From an uncultured bacterium (GTDB taxonomy: Bacteria; Bacillota; Clostridia; Oscillospirales; Acutalibacteraceae): a stretch of 36,983 bases of DNA. The notes beneath the pieces were generated by a model. It ran no database searches. It was not told the DNA's origin and saw only the letters and a program-made list of their open reading frames with translations. The DNA lies in assembly GCA_934875675.1 (NCBI GenBank), contig CAKXIK010000020.1:1-36983 (forward strand), read 5' to 3'. The position numbers and the translations under genes are program-made. The stretch's first letter is position 1, and every line of letters starts with the position of its first letter. This document shows positions 26,436-34,696 of this stretch, in pieces.

Positions 26436-27158
26436 TTAATGTTGATCGTTATTGCGCCGTTTGTTAATTACAATCAAGACACAGCACCCTGCTGAAATCG
26501 CCAACAGACCGGCAATTACGGGAACCATCGCCCTGCCGCCGGTTCCGGGGACATCGTCATCCGGAATGTCAGCCTCTTCGGGGTTGCTGCTTGGCCCAAC
26601 GAGCGGAGGCTCGCTATCGACAATCTCTTCATCGGGAATTTCTTCCGCTGTGAACACCCATCGAATTTTACCAACGGCATTCTGAAAATCATTTCCCATG
26701 GTCAACGGTACATTAAGCGTGATTTTCAGCTCAGTTGTACCATTGGAAACGAACTCACCAAGCAACACATTTTCACTCAGCGAATCCTGCTGATCGGCTG
26801 CCGCTTCAAAAATAGTTTTGTCGCCCTGCATCACTTGCAGCGTCATCTGCGACAGGAATTCCTGATATTGCTCATCCACCGCATCTGCACGCAGATAGAG
26901 CCTGACGGTGGTGCCTTCGGGCAGATTGTTGCGCACATGCACCGCCTGGGTGCGGGTATCGCCCGGCATAACACCCTTAAAATTATCGAAAAGGTCTGTC
27001 GGGCTTTGGTCGCTGCCGGGCAGGAATACAAATTTTTCTGCACCGCCCTGATATTGAACGGATGAATCCGCCGCGCTTGCCATTGGCATAGTTGCAAAGC
27101 AAAGAGCCGCTATCGCAAGAAGGGACACAAACCATTTCGCAATTTTACTCTGTTTCAT
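26436..27158 (-). CDS. Secreted surface protein with VPGTG sortase-type anchor
   Basis: A 240-aa protein starting MKQSKIAKWFVSLLAIAALC; the signal peptide ends near SAADSS. The body, with GVMPGDTRTQAVHVRNN and QNAVGKIRWVFTAEE, recalls TasA-like beta folds. An acidic Pro-rich stalk follows (from about residue 175). The end reads DVPGTGGRAMVP, a hydrophobic helix and KRRNN, the layout of a cell-wall sorting signal with V in the first position. The ATG at 27158 has GGAGGGG seven bases upstream. It is the last gene of the operon and could anchor the fibre to the wall. No sortase gene is in the window. Confidence 0.8.
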   Translation of the reverse strand: MKQSKIAKWFVSLLAIAALCFATMPMASAADSSVQYQGGAEKFVFLPGSDQSPTDLFDNFKGVMPGDTRTQAVHVRNNLPEGTTVRLYLRADAVDEQYQEFLSQMTLQVMQGDKTIFEAAADQQDSLSENVLLGEFVSNGTTELKITLNVPLTMGNDFQNAVGKIRWVFTAEEIPDEEIVDSEPPLVGPSSNPEEADIPDDDVPGTGGRAMVPVIAGLLAISAGCCVLIVINKRRNNDQH

Positions 27159-27172
27159 TCTGTATCCCCTCC

Positions 27173-27811
27173 TCAATTTTTAACTACAAGCTGATTATTG
27201 CTGCTGTCCACTATTACATCTTTCCACACACTCTGCACAACCGGGGCGGAACCGTTGACGCCATCCGCCTGAATTGCTTCTGCGATTACTTGCAGCTGTA
27301 GCGTGTAGCCTTCGGGCACCTTCCCCTCAATCTGCGAACAACTGTTAATTAGCACCGGGGTCATATCATCGGCAGCTATTTTAGTCTTGCAGTAGTAGTA
27401 ATTTCCGACTTTGAACCAGCCATCATTCGCTGCTGTATTCAAAACGAGCGTATAATCTGTATCTGCAACCGGCTGCTGCGCATAAACGGCATTTGTCTTT
27501 GTATTCACCCAGTTGGCAACAAGCGTCACGCGGATATATGCATCCACATTGCTTGTGTTTTTGATTTGAACATTGGATTTTACCGAATTACCATTCTCCC
27601 ACTCCGGTTCCACAACATCGCAGCTGACCTGTGCCGGAGTGAATGTGTTTTTCACCACCGGTGTTTGCGCTACCAACCATGCAATCGTTCCGCCCACGGT
27701 TCCTACCAACAAAACGGTGGCACAAATAATCAGCGCCAATACTTTTTTGGGAAACTTGGTTCTGTTGCGGGAGAACGCATGTTTTCCGCGGATTACTTTT
27801 TCCCTCACCAT
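27173..27811 (-). CDS. Fourth SipW-type secreted protein of the operon (TasA-like)
   Basis: A 212-aa protein. The basic N-terminus (MVREKVIRGKHAFSRNR) leads to a hydrophobic helix and GGTIAWLVAQTPVVKNTFTP, the shape of a SipW-dependent signal peptide (usual form GTLAYFTD...NTF). The body has VKSNVQIKNTSNVDAYIRVTL, as in TasA/camelysin proteins. Its start shares a base with the stop of the 1021-aa gene (TAATG), with GGAGG upstream, so translation is coupled. It ends 14 bp before the anchored protein's ATG. It may bridge the large protein and the wall anchor; this is inference. Confidence 0.78.
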   Translation of the reverse strand: MVREKVIRGKHAFSRNRTKFPKKVLALIICATVLLVGTVGGTIAWLVAQTPVVKNTFTPAQVSCDVVEPEWENGNSVKSNVQIKNTSNVDAYIRVTLVANWVNTKTNAVYAQQPVADTDYTLVLNTAANDGWFKVGNYYYCKTKIAADDMTPVLINSCSQIEGKVPEGYTLQLQVIAEAIQADGVNGSAPVVQSVWKDVIVDSSNNQLVVKN

Positions 27812-30800
27812 TATTGTGCGCCTCCGTTCCCAAATACGTTCACTGCTGCATCCGAACCGCTGAGCCACTGGTTATTGGTTCTGCTGTTAGTGACAGTGAT
27901 GATATTGCTTGTCTTATCGGTTGACAATTTTATTTTACATTGTTTCAAGTTCGTAACATCATACCGCCAAGACCAATCTGTGATTTCGGTAACCGTGTAT
28001 TCCTTACCGACCGTCAATCCTACAATGGTAGTTTTTCCATTCCCTTGAACGGCAACCGTCAAATCTACGTTATCCCCAGTCACACGGAACAAGAAAGTCT
28101 GATTCACATCCAGTGAATTCCATCCTTGCTTTTGGATAGTCAACTCTGTTAAGTTATATTCAAACTTTGCATAGTACGTTGTCGACACCCATTTCCCCTC
28201 TGGTTTTTTGGGAATGAATGTGTTGTCGCCAGATATCACTTGGTTGCATTCAGCATCGCTATACCAACCCACAAAACGGAAGTTTTCGCTTGCTGTTGCT
28301 GTTGACCCTGTTGCATTACCTAAAACCCAAACTTCCTCATTTGATGGTGATACCGTCCCACATCCATCCGGACCTACTACTTGATAGTTTATTTGAACGT
28401 TTACTTTATCATAATAAAAAGTAATAACGTTGTCGGAAGCATCCGTTGTGAAGGTTAATTCCTGGGTAATCTGATATTTTTCTGGATTGTATCCATCTAC
28501 AGCAAGATAGCTTTCGGTAACGACTGAGAAAGGATTCTCATCTGCACTTACTACTTTATCCGCCGCTATGGGCTGATTGGTCAGACTGTCAACATATTTT
28601 ACCGTATACGGAACGCCTTTCGCCACAGTGTAGTAGAAAATAATTTCCTGATTTGCTTCCACAATTCTAACACTGGTGCTTGTTACATCCGGATAGTAGG
28701 TTTGTGGATTTTGTACTGACAAATCAGTTCCCATCTTCGCTTTTTCCGTTACGTTGGTGCCAATCAAAACTGTATTTTCCGAATCTGCTGCAACTTTATC
28801 TGTAGTACCTGCTTTATAGTAATGCACAACATATTTCAGCATTACTTGATCTGAGTATTTTGGATAGAGATTATAATCCTTTACAATTGGCATTGTGAAA
28901 GAAAATGGCTTTTCAATCCCATTTTCAGTATAAAACCAACCGACAAAGGCTTTTCCTTCCGGCGGAGTGGGGTTGGTTGGTGCGGTTGCCAGCGTATACT
29001 TAACCACCTCTTGGCTACCCGTGTAATCCACATAAGTGTAAAGCTCTTTTAAATCACTATCCGTATATGTCTTTACTGTATAACTGCGATTTTGCCATTT
29101 TGCATAAAGAGCTACATTATTCGCCGGCATTGTATGTGCCGAAAGTTCAAACTCCTCACCCGTGCACTGTGGGTTTTGATACCATCCCACAAATACTGCG
29201 TCATCCTCTAAGTTTGCAGGTTTAGTTTTGGGCTCATAATTATATTGACCAAGGTTGGCTTGATATAAAGGGGTTTCCTGCTTGTCAGGCGTAGAATTAT
29301 TTCCAGAATAGAATTCAAGATTGTAGGTATTGCGAGTGTAGTAAAAATAGACATTACCACCACCATAAATGTCTATTTCCTGATCATTAAATGATGGGTC
29401 TGATTTCCATTGGGTAAATCCTTCCAATGCAAAAAAATCTTCCGCTTCTGTAACATAGTTATATTTTGCACTTACGTTGAATGCTTCTGTAAAGTATTTA
29501 CCATTATATGATGTTGTTCCCTGACTGCCGGGCAAAGCTTCAACCATGTAATGCATATTATATGCAGCATAATATGCTCTATTAACTGTAAGCGTAAAGT
29601 TTTCTGCTGGCATAACTGCGATATAGACCAAAACCAGCTGATATATCGAACTTCCGGAAGGCTGCCAACGTTCACCTTTATTGTATGTGGTCCCATTTGT
29701 TCCTTTTATAGGCCAATGCGATTTAATGTCGGTACCCCATCGTTCTTTAATAGAATAAATTGCTGATCTTCCATCCTTAAAATTAATTGTAAATTCATTT
29801 CTTGTGAAATAGACGTTTAATACTGTTGAACCATTGGCATCAATTGTGACGGTATCACTACGGAAATAAGTCCAAAGTGAAGTATCTGGTTTTAATGAAC
29901 CCATATAGCACTTTTGGGTATGTTCGTGAACTGCTTTACAGATTAAGGTTTTCTCATTCCAACTTACCGAAGAGCCGGGCACACCATATGCACTATTTGA
30001 GGAAAGATAAGAGTATTCGTCATCATTGGCATTCTGTCCCCACAAAACAATGGTATAATTAGCATTTTGCGAAATTGGTGTCCAATGCGCAACATAAGTG
30101 ATGTTCTGGGTAACTTCTGACATTCCGGAAAGCTTCTCTGAGCCCTCTGAATCCGGATACCAACCATCAAATGTATAGCCCTGACGTGTTGGGGTCGTGA
30201 TTAATGTGCTATCAAAGGTTGTTCCATATTTTGCATAAACAGGTTCCGGACCATTTATGCCACCGTTTACATCAAAAATAACCGTATAATAAACACGATC
30301 ATAGTAGATATCAACTACTGTTGTTCCATCCGAAGCGATGGTATACTTGGGCACCCCTTTGCAGATAAATCCAGTTGTATTCTCTGCTACTGCTGCAGTG
30401 TAAGCATCGATAGCTCCCTCTACACTAACGCTTATTGGCTCTGCGTAATTATCGTTCTCAAGATTTTGATAATAATGGTTTACCGTATAGTTGGTTGTCC
30501 CCGCAACATAATACAACGTTACCGTGATGTCTTCAGTAACTGCACTCAAATTAAAATTGAGTGAACCATTCTTTTCTGTATCCTCAGAATACGTAATATC
30601 TGAATTAAGCCCCACTGCTTTATCGACCGGAATCGTGTAGTTCGGTTGTTTTGGCACTGCAACCGTCTTACTAAACGCATCTCCTTTTGTAATCTGTGCT
30701 GACCAAGGCTGTGCTACCATTGCCTGGTTACTATCGTAAACATAGTTGACCGTAATGGTAACCGTACCACTATCCGTGACCGTTGTCGCGCCGGACGTGA

Positions 30801-30876
30801 TGAGAACCGTACTCGCACAGAAAACGATGCACAGCAAAACAGAAATCCACGTTTTGAACCGTGAAGATTTTCTCAT
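27811..30876 (-). CDS. Large repeat surface protein (InlB B-repeats, MucBP-like repeats, C-terminal Cna-B-like domain)
   Basis: A 1021-aa secreted protein with a signal peptide (MRKSSRFKTWISVLLCIVFC, cleavage near ITSGA). Repeats are aromatic-rich beta units. MucBP-like stretches include YTVNHYYQNLEND, VKYVDSLTNQPIAADKV and IIFYYT. InlB/Flg_new-like repeats include YTVIFDVNGGINGPEPVY with GYTFDGWYPD, FVGWYQNPQC and FVGWYSDAECN. Residues about 900-990 (TELTIQKQGWNSLDVNQTF, GLTVGKEYTVTEITDWSW) look like a Cna-B-type fold. There is no LPxTG motif or terminal helix. AAAGGAGG lies before the ATG. An adhesin or matrix-scaffold role is inferred from repeats and operon. Confidence 0.82.
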   Translation of the reverse strand: MRKSSRFKTWISVLLCIVFCASTVLITSGATTVTDSGTVTITVNYVYDSNQAMVAQPWSAQITKGDAFSKTVAVPKQPNYTIPVDKAVGLNSDITYSEDTEKNGSLNFNLSAVTEDITVTLYYVAGTTNYTVNHYYQNLENDNYAEPISVSVEGAIDAYTAAVAENTTGFICKGVPKYTIASDGTTVVDIYYDRVYYTVIFDVNGGINGPEPVYAKYGTTFDSTLITTPTRQGYTFDGWYPDSEGSEKLSGMSEVTQNITYVAHWTPISQNANYTIVLWGQNANDDEYSYLSSNSAYGVPGSSVSWNEKTLICKAVHEHTQKCYMGSLKPDTSLWTYFRSDTVTIDANGSTVLNVYFTRNEFTINFKDGRSAIYSIKERWGTDIKSHWPIKGTNGTTYNKGERWQPSGSSIYQLVLVYIAVMPAENFTLTVNRAYYAAYNMHYMVEALPGSQGTTSYNGKYFTEAFNVSAKYNYVTEAEDFFALEGFTQWKSDPSFNDQEIDIYGGGNVYFYYTRNTYNLEFYSGNNSTPDKQETPLYQANLGQYNYEPKTKPANLEDDAVFVGWYQNPQCTGEEFELSAHTMPANNVALYAKWQNRSYTVKTYTDSDLKELYTYVDYTGSQEVVKYTLATAPTNPTPPEGKAFVGWFYTENGIEKPFSFTMPIVKDYNLYPKYSDQVMLKYVVHYYKAGTTDKVAADSENTVLIGTNVTEKAKMGTDLSVQNPQTYYPDVTSTSVRIVEANQEIIFYYTVAKGVPYTVKYVDSLTNQPIAADKVVSADENPFSVVTESYLAVDGYNPEKYQITQELTFTTDASDNVITFYYDKVNVQINYQVVGPDGCGTVSPSNEEVWVLGNATGSTATASENFRFVGWYSDAECNQVISGDNTFIPKKPEGKWVSTTYYAKFEYNLTELTIQKQGWNSLDVNQTFLFRVTGDNVDLTVAVQGNGKTTIVGLTVGKEYTVTEITDWSWRYDVTNLKQCKIKLSTDKTSNIITVTNSRTNNQWLSGSDAAVNVFGNGGAQ

Positions 30877-30917
30877 GATTGATTTCCTCCTTTGTTGGTC
30901 AAATAAAAGCGGGACTG

Positions 30918-31529
30918 TTATGCTGCAGGCCAGCCTTGCGCTTCAAGCACAGAATCGCCGTTGTTTGCGCACTGAACAGCCTGAATGGAGATCACCACGT
31001 TGACGGTGCAATCCTGATATTCATTGGGAAGAAGCTTGTTGAGTGTGACATTGTTGAACAGCGCATCGGTTGTTTGCCCTGCTGCAAGCTTGCTGTTGAA
31101 ATAGAATGCGCCATCGTCGCCCACAATCCAAGCTTTGGTGTTATCATCGAAGGAAACTGCGGGTTCAACCGCGGTTCCGACATCATCAGGAGTCGGGGCT
31201 TCGAGCATGACCGGCAGCTTTTCGCCATCCGCGCCAACAATTGTCACCTCGCGGGTAATGCGAACCCAAGCTTCGCCCGAGCCGGTGTTCTTGACGGAAA
31301 CAATCTTGCTGACCTCGGAACCGGGCATAACACCATTCAAGCCGTCTTTCGGCCATGCAACCAGTTCGCCATCCGCGCCGGTGGTCTGCTCCTGCAGCTC
31401 TACCAACACATTACCCGATGTAATCACATTTTCTGCTTTTTCTTCTGATGTAAAGTATGCCAAAGTTCCAACACTCAAGATTGAAAGACAAACTGCAATT
31501 GCAGCTATAATTCCCAACTTGCGTTTCAT
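30918..31529 (-). CDS. TasA/camelysin-like protein with SipW-type signal peptide (third in operon)
   Basis: A 203-aa protein beginning MKRKLGIIAAIAVCLSILSV, followed by GTLAYFTSEEKAENVITSGN. That is the SipW-dependent signal and first strand of TasA/camelysin (M73-like) proteins. The body contains GVMPGSEVSKIVSVKNTGSG and AWVRITREVTIVG. GAGGAGA lies before the ATG. It is separated from the previous TasA-like gene by 170 bp holding alternative hairpins, and from the large protein by 41 bp. It probably forms secreted fibres like B. subtilis TasA. Confidence 0.85.
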   Translation of the reverse strand: MKRKLGIIAAIAVCLSILSVGTLAYFTSEEKAENVITSGNVLVELQEQTTGADGELVAWPKDGLNGVMPGSEVSKIVSVKNTGSGEAWVRITREVTIVGADGEKLPVMLEAPTPDDVGTAVEPAVSFDDNTKAWIVGDDGAFYFNSKLAAGQTTDALFNNVTLNKLLPNEYQDCTVNVVISIQAVQCANNGDSVLEAQGWPAA

Positions 31530-31585
31530 TGAAATCTCTCCTCTGTTTATTTTGTCTTGTCCCGTTCAAGCCGCACACTCACCGT

Positions 31586-31666
31586 GGCAGGCTATGCGCA
31601 GACAATTCCTCAATTCTCTGCGACGAATTATCCGCGTATAGCCTGCCCCCTTTTGGGAGCAGGCTA
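31586..31666 (-). promoter_or_regulatory. Three-part inverted repeats between two TasA-like genes (alternative hairpins)
   Basis: On the minus strand the order is TAGCCTGC (31659-31666), GCAGGCTAT (31638-31646), ATAGCCTGCC (31586-31595). The middle element is complementary to both others, so hairpin 1 (with CCC/GGG extension around AAAA) and hairpin 2 (with CGCGG/CCGCG-like inner part) exclude each other. No T-run follows. It could be an mRNA processing or attenuating element that sets relative levels of the two proteins. Confidence 0.5.
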
Positions 31667-31700
31667 AAATTGTCATGCTGAGTGACAAAGGGGTAACTAA

Positions 31701-32459
31701 TTATGCGTTATATGCAGCATAGGCTTCTTCAACAGAGAGAAAACCATCAGCTTGCATTGCATATGCTTCAACCTTCAGTTCCCAACTGCCATTGTAAGTA
31801 GTTGTGCCATCAGCCAGGATAAAACCTTCACCTGCTGTATTCTGAGAAACATGCTCGTCCATGTATACCTGACGGATCACCGGAAGAGAAAGTTTTCCTG
31901 CGGCAAGTTTCTTCTCCATCTTATATACATATACATTATAGCCATCTTTTGTTTCAATGAAGGCGCCATCTGTCCAAAGACCATCTTCAACGGAAACCAT
32001 TTTATTGTTGACCATGTTATGATTTGCATCAATAATTCCATCTGTAATTGGAGTCTGAGCATATGCCTTAGTCCAAGTTGAATCATAACTATCTACACCA
32101 AATTGGCCATAGGTATTAAAGTGAAAACTATTCTTGCTAGCATCATCTGTGTCATCGAGCGCAGTAGGAATAGAAACTTTGACCCAAATCCAAGCATCGT
32201 TAGCGCCTGTATTTTCAACCATCACACGTTTAGCAACAGCATTTTTAGTGGACGTGCCCGGAAGAAGTTTTTCTCCATTTTCAAAATCGGTTTCCATGTC
32301 GGCTTTCTTTTCAACCAAATCAATCTTAACATTACCCGTTGTAAAGGTGTTGGTAGCCTTGTCCGTATCGGTGAAGTATGCCAATGATCCGCCGGCAATG
32401 CCAACAGCTGCAATCACAGCAGCAAGGGCAACGGAGAGAACCTTTTTCTTCTTAGTCAT
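31701..32459 (-). CDS. TasA/camelysin-like protein with SipW-type signal peptide (second in operon)
   Basis: A 252-aa protein starting MTKKKKVLSVALAAVIAAVG, then GGSLAYFTDTDKATNTFTTG. This is the closest match in the window to the textbook SipW-dependent signal. Further TasA-like features are GEKLLPGTSTKNAVAKRVM, VENTGANDAWIWVKVSIP and a C-terminal WELKVEAYAMQADGF. AAAGGAG is eight bases before the ATG at 32459; the upstream ATG at 32501 lies within a GC-rich hairpin. It is the best candidate for the major fibre subunit. Confidence 0.88.
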   Translation of the reverse strand: MTKKKKVLSVALAAVIAAVGIAGGSLAYFTDTDKATNTFTTGNVKIDLVEKKADMETDFENGEKLLPGTSTKNAVAKRVMVENTGANDAWIWVKVSIPTALDDTDDASKNSFHFNTYGQFGVDSYDSTWTKAYAQTPITDGIIDANHNMVNNKMVSVEDGLWTDGAFIETKDGYNVYVYKMEKKLAAGKLSLPVIRQVYMDEHVSQNTAGEGFILADGTTTYNGSWELKVEAYAMQADGFLSVEEAYAAYNA

Positions 32460-32520
32460 GATTTTTACTCCTTTGATGTACATTTTATTTTTTCGCGCCA
32501 TCCGGCGCGGATTTTATGAA

Positions 32521-33126
32521 TTACTGTCTAAATTCTGCAGGAGTTTTAGCATAAGCGTCTGCAACCGTAGTCACATTTGCGCTCTGTACTGCGCAAGCGG
32601 TAAAAGCAAGTGTCAAGTCTGATATTACAGTTTCGGTATTAAGTGCATCGCTAACTGTAACGGTTTTATTTTGCAAAACATTTAGTACGGTGTTTTTTGT
32701 CTGAGGTTGTGCCTGGTAATATACGCCATCAACAGGGTTTCCGTTAGCATCTTTATACTGCTGCCATGCTGAATCAAGTGTATATGTGAGATAATTACTT
32801 AATGTTGTAGATGCCTTAACTTTAAGAAATACCCAACAGTCTTCGCTTGTCTCTCCAATAGTAACGGTTGGGTCTTTCCCATATGTTGTGCCAGGAATTA
32901 GATGGTAGGTATTACCCTTCCCTTCATCCAACCATGTGTTCGACAGAGTCTTTCCATCATCATTCAAAGAATGTTCTTTCAGCGTAAGCGAAACATTACC
33001 AACCGTAAACGTGTTTGTAACGGTGTCGGTCTTATCAGTCAACCAAGCCAACGTACCGCCCACGGCACAAAGGGCAACCAGCACAAGAGAGAGAGCTGCC
33101 ACAAGAATCTTCTTTTGCTTTTTCAT
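32521..33126 (-). CDS. TasA/camelysin-like protein with SipW-type signal peptide (first in operon)
   Basis: A 201-aa protein beginning MKKQKKILVAALSLVLVALC, then GGTLAWLTDKTDTVTNTFTV and NVSLTLKEHSL. The signal and first strands match the SipW-dependent TasA family. The body has YHLIPGTTYGKDPTVTIGE and CWVFLKVKAST. AAGGATGG lies before the ATG. It is the first such gene after sipW. It is shorter and less like its siblings beyond the first 50 residues, so subunit roles may differ. Confidence 0.84.
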   Translation of the reverse strand: MKKQKKILVAALSLVLVALCAVGGTLAWLTDKTDTVTNTFTVGNVSLTLKEHSLNDDGKTLSNTWLDEGKGNTYHLIPGTTYGKDPTVTIGETSEDCWVFLKVKASTTLSNYLTYTLDSAWQQYKDANGNPVDGVYYQAQPQTKNTVLNVLQNKTVTVSDALNTETVISDLTLAFTACAVQSANVTTVADAYAKTPAEFRQ

Positions 33127-33266
33127 TTTTCATCCATCCTTAATAATATTAGTTTGAATATTTCCGGTTTTGTTCCCGCAAGCCAACGAGACGAACACAA
33201 TTTCCTCTCTCGCAAAGTCCGTTGTGTCCGTTTGAATTCAGGAACGCACGGAATTGATTCCAAAAA

Positions 33267-33839
33267 TTAGTGGTCGGTTTTCTCAACCGAATCTTTCTCT
33301 TGCTTTTTGCTGTTCTCTTTTTCATCGCTGCCGCAAATCCAATCGGGAACAAACATCAACAAAAGAAGAATTATCACGCCGCTTATCGCGATATAAAGTC
33401 CTGGCGGCTCCGAAACATAATTGCTCACATACCCAAGCAACGGGATGCAGAACACGGGGCGACCAATCAGATTATTAAAATGCACTGGGCTGCCGTCCGG
33501 AGCAGCATTGGCGATTCCCTGTGTATAGAAATGCTGATTTTCGGCGTCAATCTTAATCACACGATGCGTTGCAACGACCAAATCTTCATTCAGTACAAAG
33601 GTAATATCATCACCCACCTGCACTTTGTTCGCATCAACCGATTGGACGTAAATCAGCGAACCAACAGGATATTTGGGCACCATGCTGCCGGAGAGCACCG
33701 CAAACGGACGCAAACCCACCACACGTACTCCCACCAGCAGGATTGCAAGCAGTATCACCGCTGCGACGAGCACACCGGAAACAATATTCCAAATTTTTTT
33801 GCCCAGAGAATCCGAACCAGTATGTTTTCCATGCTTCAT
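33267..33839 (-). CDS. sipW: SipW-type (ER-type) signal peptidase I
   Basis: Processes TasA-type precursors at the membrane. The protein is 190 aa. An N-terminal TM is at about 18-40 and a C-terminal TM (GLYIAISGVIILLLLMFVPD) precedes a charged tail. The catalytic Ser is in AVLSGSMVPKYPVGSLIYV. The ER-type His is in VVATHRVIKID, replacing the Lys of classical bacterial enzymes. GDDITFVL and GIANAAPDGSPV also fit the family. The ATG at 33839 has GGAAAGG; a TTG at 33872 is possible. It lies just before the genes whose products carry matching signal peptides. Confidence 0.92.
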   Translation of the reverse strand: MKHGKHTGSDSLGKKIWNIVSGVLVAAVILLAILLVGVRVVGLRPFAVLSGSMVPKYPVGSLIYVQSVDANKVQVGDDITFVLNEDLVVATHRVIKIDAENQHFYTQGIANAAPDGSPVHFNNLIGRPVFCIPLLGYVSNYVSEPPGLYIAISGVIILLLLMFVPDWICGSDEKENSKKQEKDSVEKTDH

Positions 33840-33904
33840 AAATTCAAAAACCTTTCCAATCGTGATATCCAAGTAATTTAGAGTTTTATTCTTCTCAGCG
33901 GTTT

Positions 33905-34123
33905 TTAACGAATTGCACCGTCCATTAAACTAATCAACTCCAACCCACTGCGGAAATTACTCTCCTGATGTATCGTGCTTTGCAATGCAATCTTTCCTTG
34001 TAGGGTTGCATTTTGCCGGTAAAGCACCTGCACACAAAAGTTAACCGGCATGTCCTCCGCTGTTTGACGGGTTTCCCCTTGCTCATCACCACCAACCGGC
34101 CAAACGAATTGCTGAGACCTCAT
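33905..34123 (-). CDS. Small conserved-looking protein upstream of sipW (second half of a split reading frame)
   Basis: A 72-aa frame reading MRSQQFVWPVGGDEQGETRQ, with VQVLYRQNATLQGKIAL, ending FRSGLELISLMDGAIR. The RQNATxQG and FRSxLELI patterns recall small proteins found before sipW-like genes in gut Clostridia (from memory, not checked). There is no ribosome site ahead of the ATG. The frame stays open upstream to the TAG at 34196 and is the same frame as the preceding gene, so this may be the C-terminal part of one broken gene. Confidence 0.6.
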   Translation of the reverse strand: MRSQQFVWPVGGDEQGETRQTAEDMPVNFCVQVLYRQNATLQGKIALQSTIHQESNFRSGLELISLMDGAIR

Positions 34124-34195
34124 GACCGCTTCGTTGCGCTTTTGAACTGTAACCGAGCCAAGCTGCCTTTTCTTTGTAAATGACCACGACCGAAG

Positions 34196-34405
34196 CTACA
34201 TAGCCGCCGCAGGAAATTGCAGCTCATCACACATCCAATTCAACTTTATCAATAAATCACCAAAGTCTGTGTATGTAATCGGATTTTCAAAAAAAGCGTT
34301 GTGAATGAGTCCCCATATTTTTTCCTTCTGCTTATAACAAATGACACGAAAAAAAGCCATGTTAGAAGAAATATTACTGACCCGGCTTTTTTGATCATCC
34401 TTCAT
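34196..34405 (-). CDS. Small protein, first gene after the c-di-GMP riboswitches (first half of a split reading frame)
   Basis: A 69-aa frame: MKDDQKSRVSNISSNMAFFR, VICYKQKEKIWGLIHNAFF, TYTDFGDLLIKLNWMCDELQ, ending FPAAAM and TAG. AGAAGGA lies eight bases before the ATG, so it is translated. After the TAG the same frame continues as LRSWSFTKKR into the RQNATLQG protein. It is predicted helical with no signal or TM. The function is unknown; the position as leader gene of a c-di-GMP-switched operon suggests a regulatory or assembly role. Confidence 0.62.
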   Translation of the reverse strand: MKDDQKSRVSNISSNMAFFRVICYKQKEKIWGLIHNAFFENPITYTDFGDLLIKLNWMCDELQFPAAAM

Positions 34406-34471
34406 AAACGAAATCCTTCTTGCTTCTTAATCTGCGACGATTTTAAATTAAGCTTGTCCTAAAAGAAGACC

Positions 34472-34515
34472 AAATAAAACAACAGCCAGCTGCAACAAAA
34501 ATTGCAGCTGGCTGC
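34472..34515 (-). terminator. Terminator hairpin of the second (gene-proximal) c-di-GMP riboswitch
   Basis: CAGCCAGCTGCAA / TTGCAGCTGGCTG is a perfect 13-bp stem with a six-base loop, followed on the minus strand by TTGTTTTATTT. Its 5' arm is the conserved 3' part of the aptamer, so hairpin and folded aptamer should compete. Confidence 0.8.
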
Positions 34516-34572
34516 CATTCTAAAGGCCCTATAGCTTTGCGTCGCGAGCTTTCGCCCGTTTTGCTGAACGAT
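34500..34572 (-). ncRNA. c-di-GMP-I (GEMM-I) riboswitch, copy 2 (gene-proximal)
   Basis: On the minus strand the order is GCAAAACGGGC, GAAA tetraloop, GCTCGCGACGCAAAGCTA, AGGGCC, AATGGCAGCCAGCTGC. GACGCAAAGC, the GAAA loop and GGCAGCCAG are the hallmarks of the GEMM-I aptamer: ligand pocket, tetraloop and tetraloop receptor. It lies about 95 bp before the first gene of the SipW/TasA operon. Confidence 0.93.
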
Positions 34573-34654
34573 TCCCTATTCACTTGTATCTTCAGAAAAG
34601 ATTTCATACCTTAAGTACAACAAAACAAATTCATTGAATATTTGCTTTGATAGA

Positions 34655-34696
34655 AATAAAAAAGCAGCCAACTGCAACAAAATTGCAGCTGGCTGC
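34655..34696 (-). terminator. Terminator hairpin of the first (promoter-proximal) c-di-GMP riboswitch
   Basis: GCAGCCAGCTGCAA pairs with TTGCAGTTGGCTGC around a short TTTTG loop, followed by six T then ATTT on the minus strand. It uses the aptamer's 3' segment as its 5' arm, like copy 2, but has a better T-run. Confidence 0.87.
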
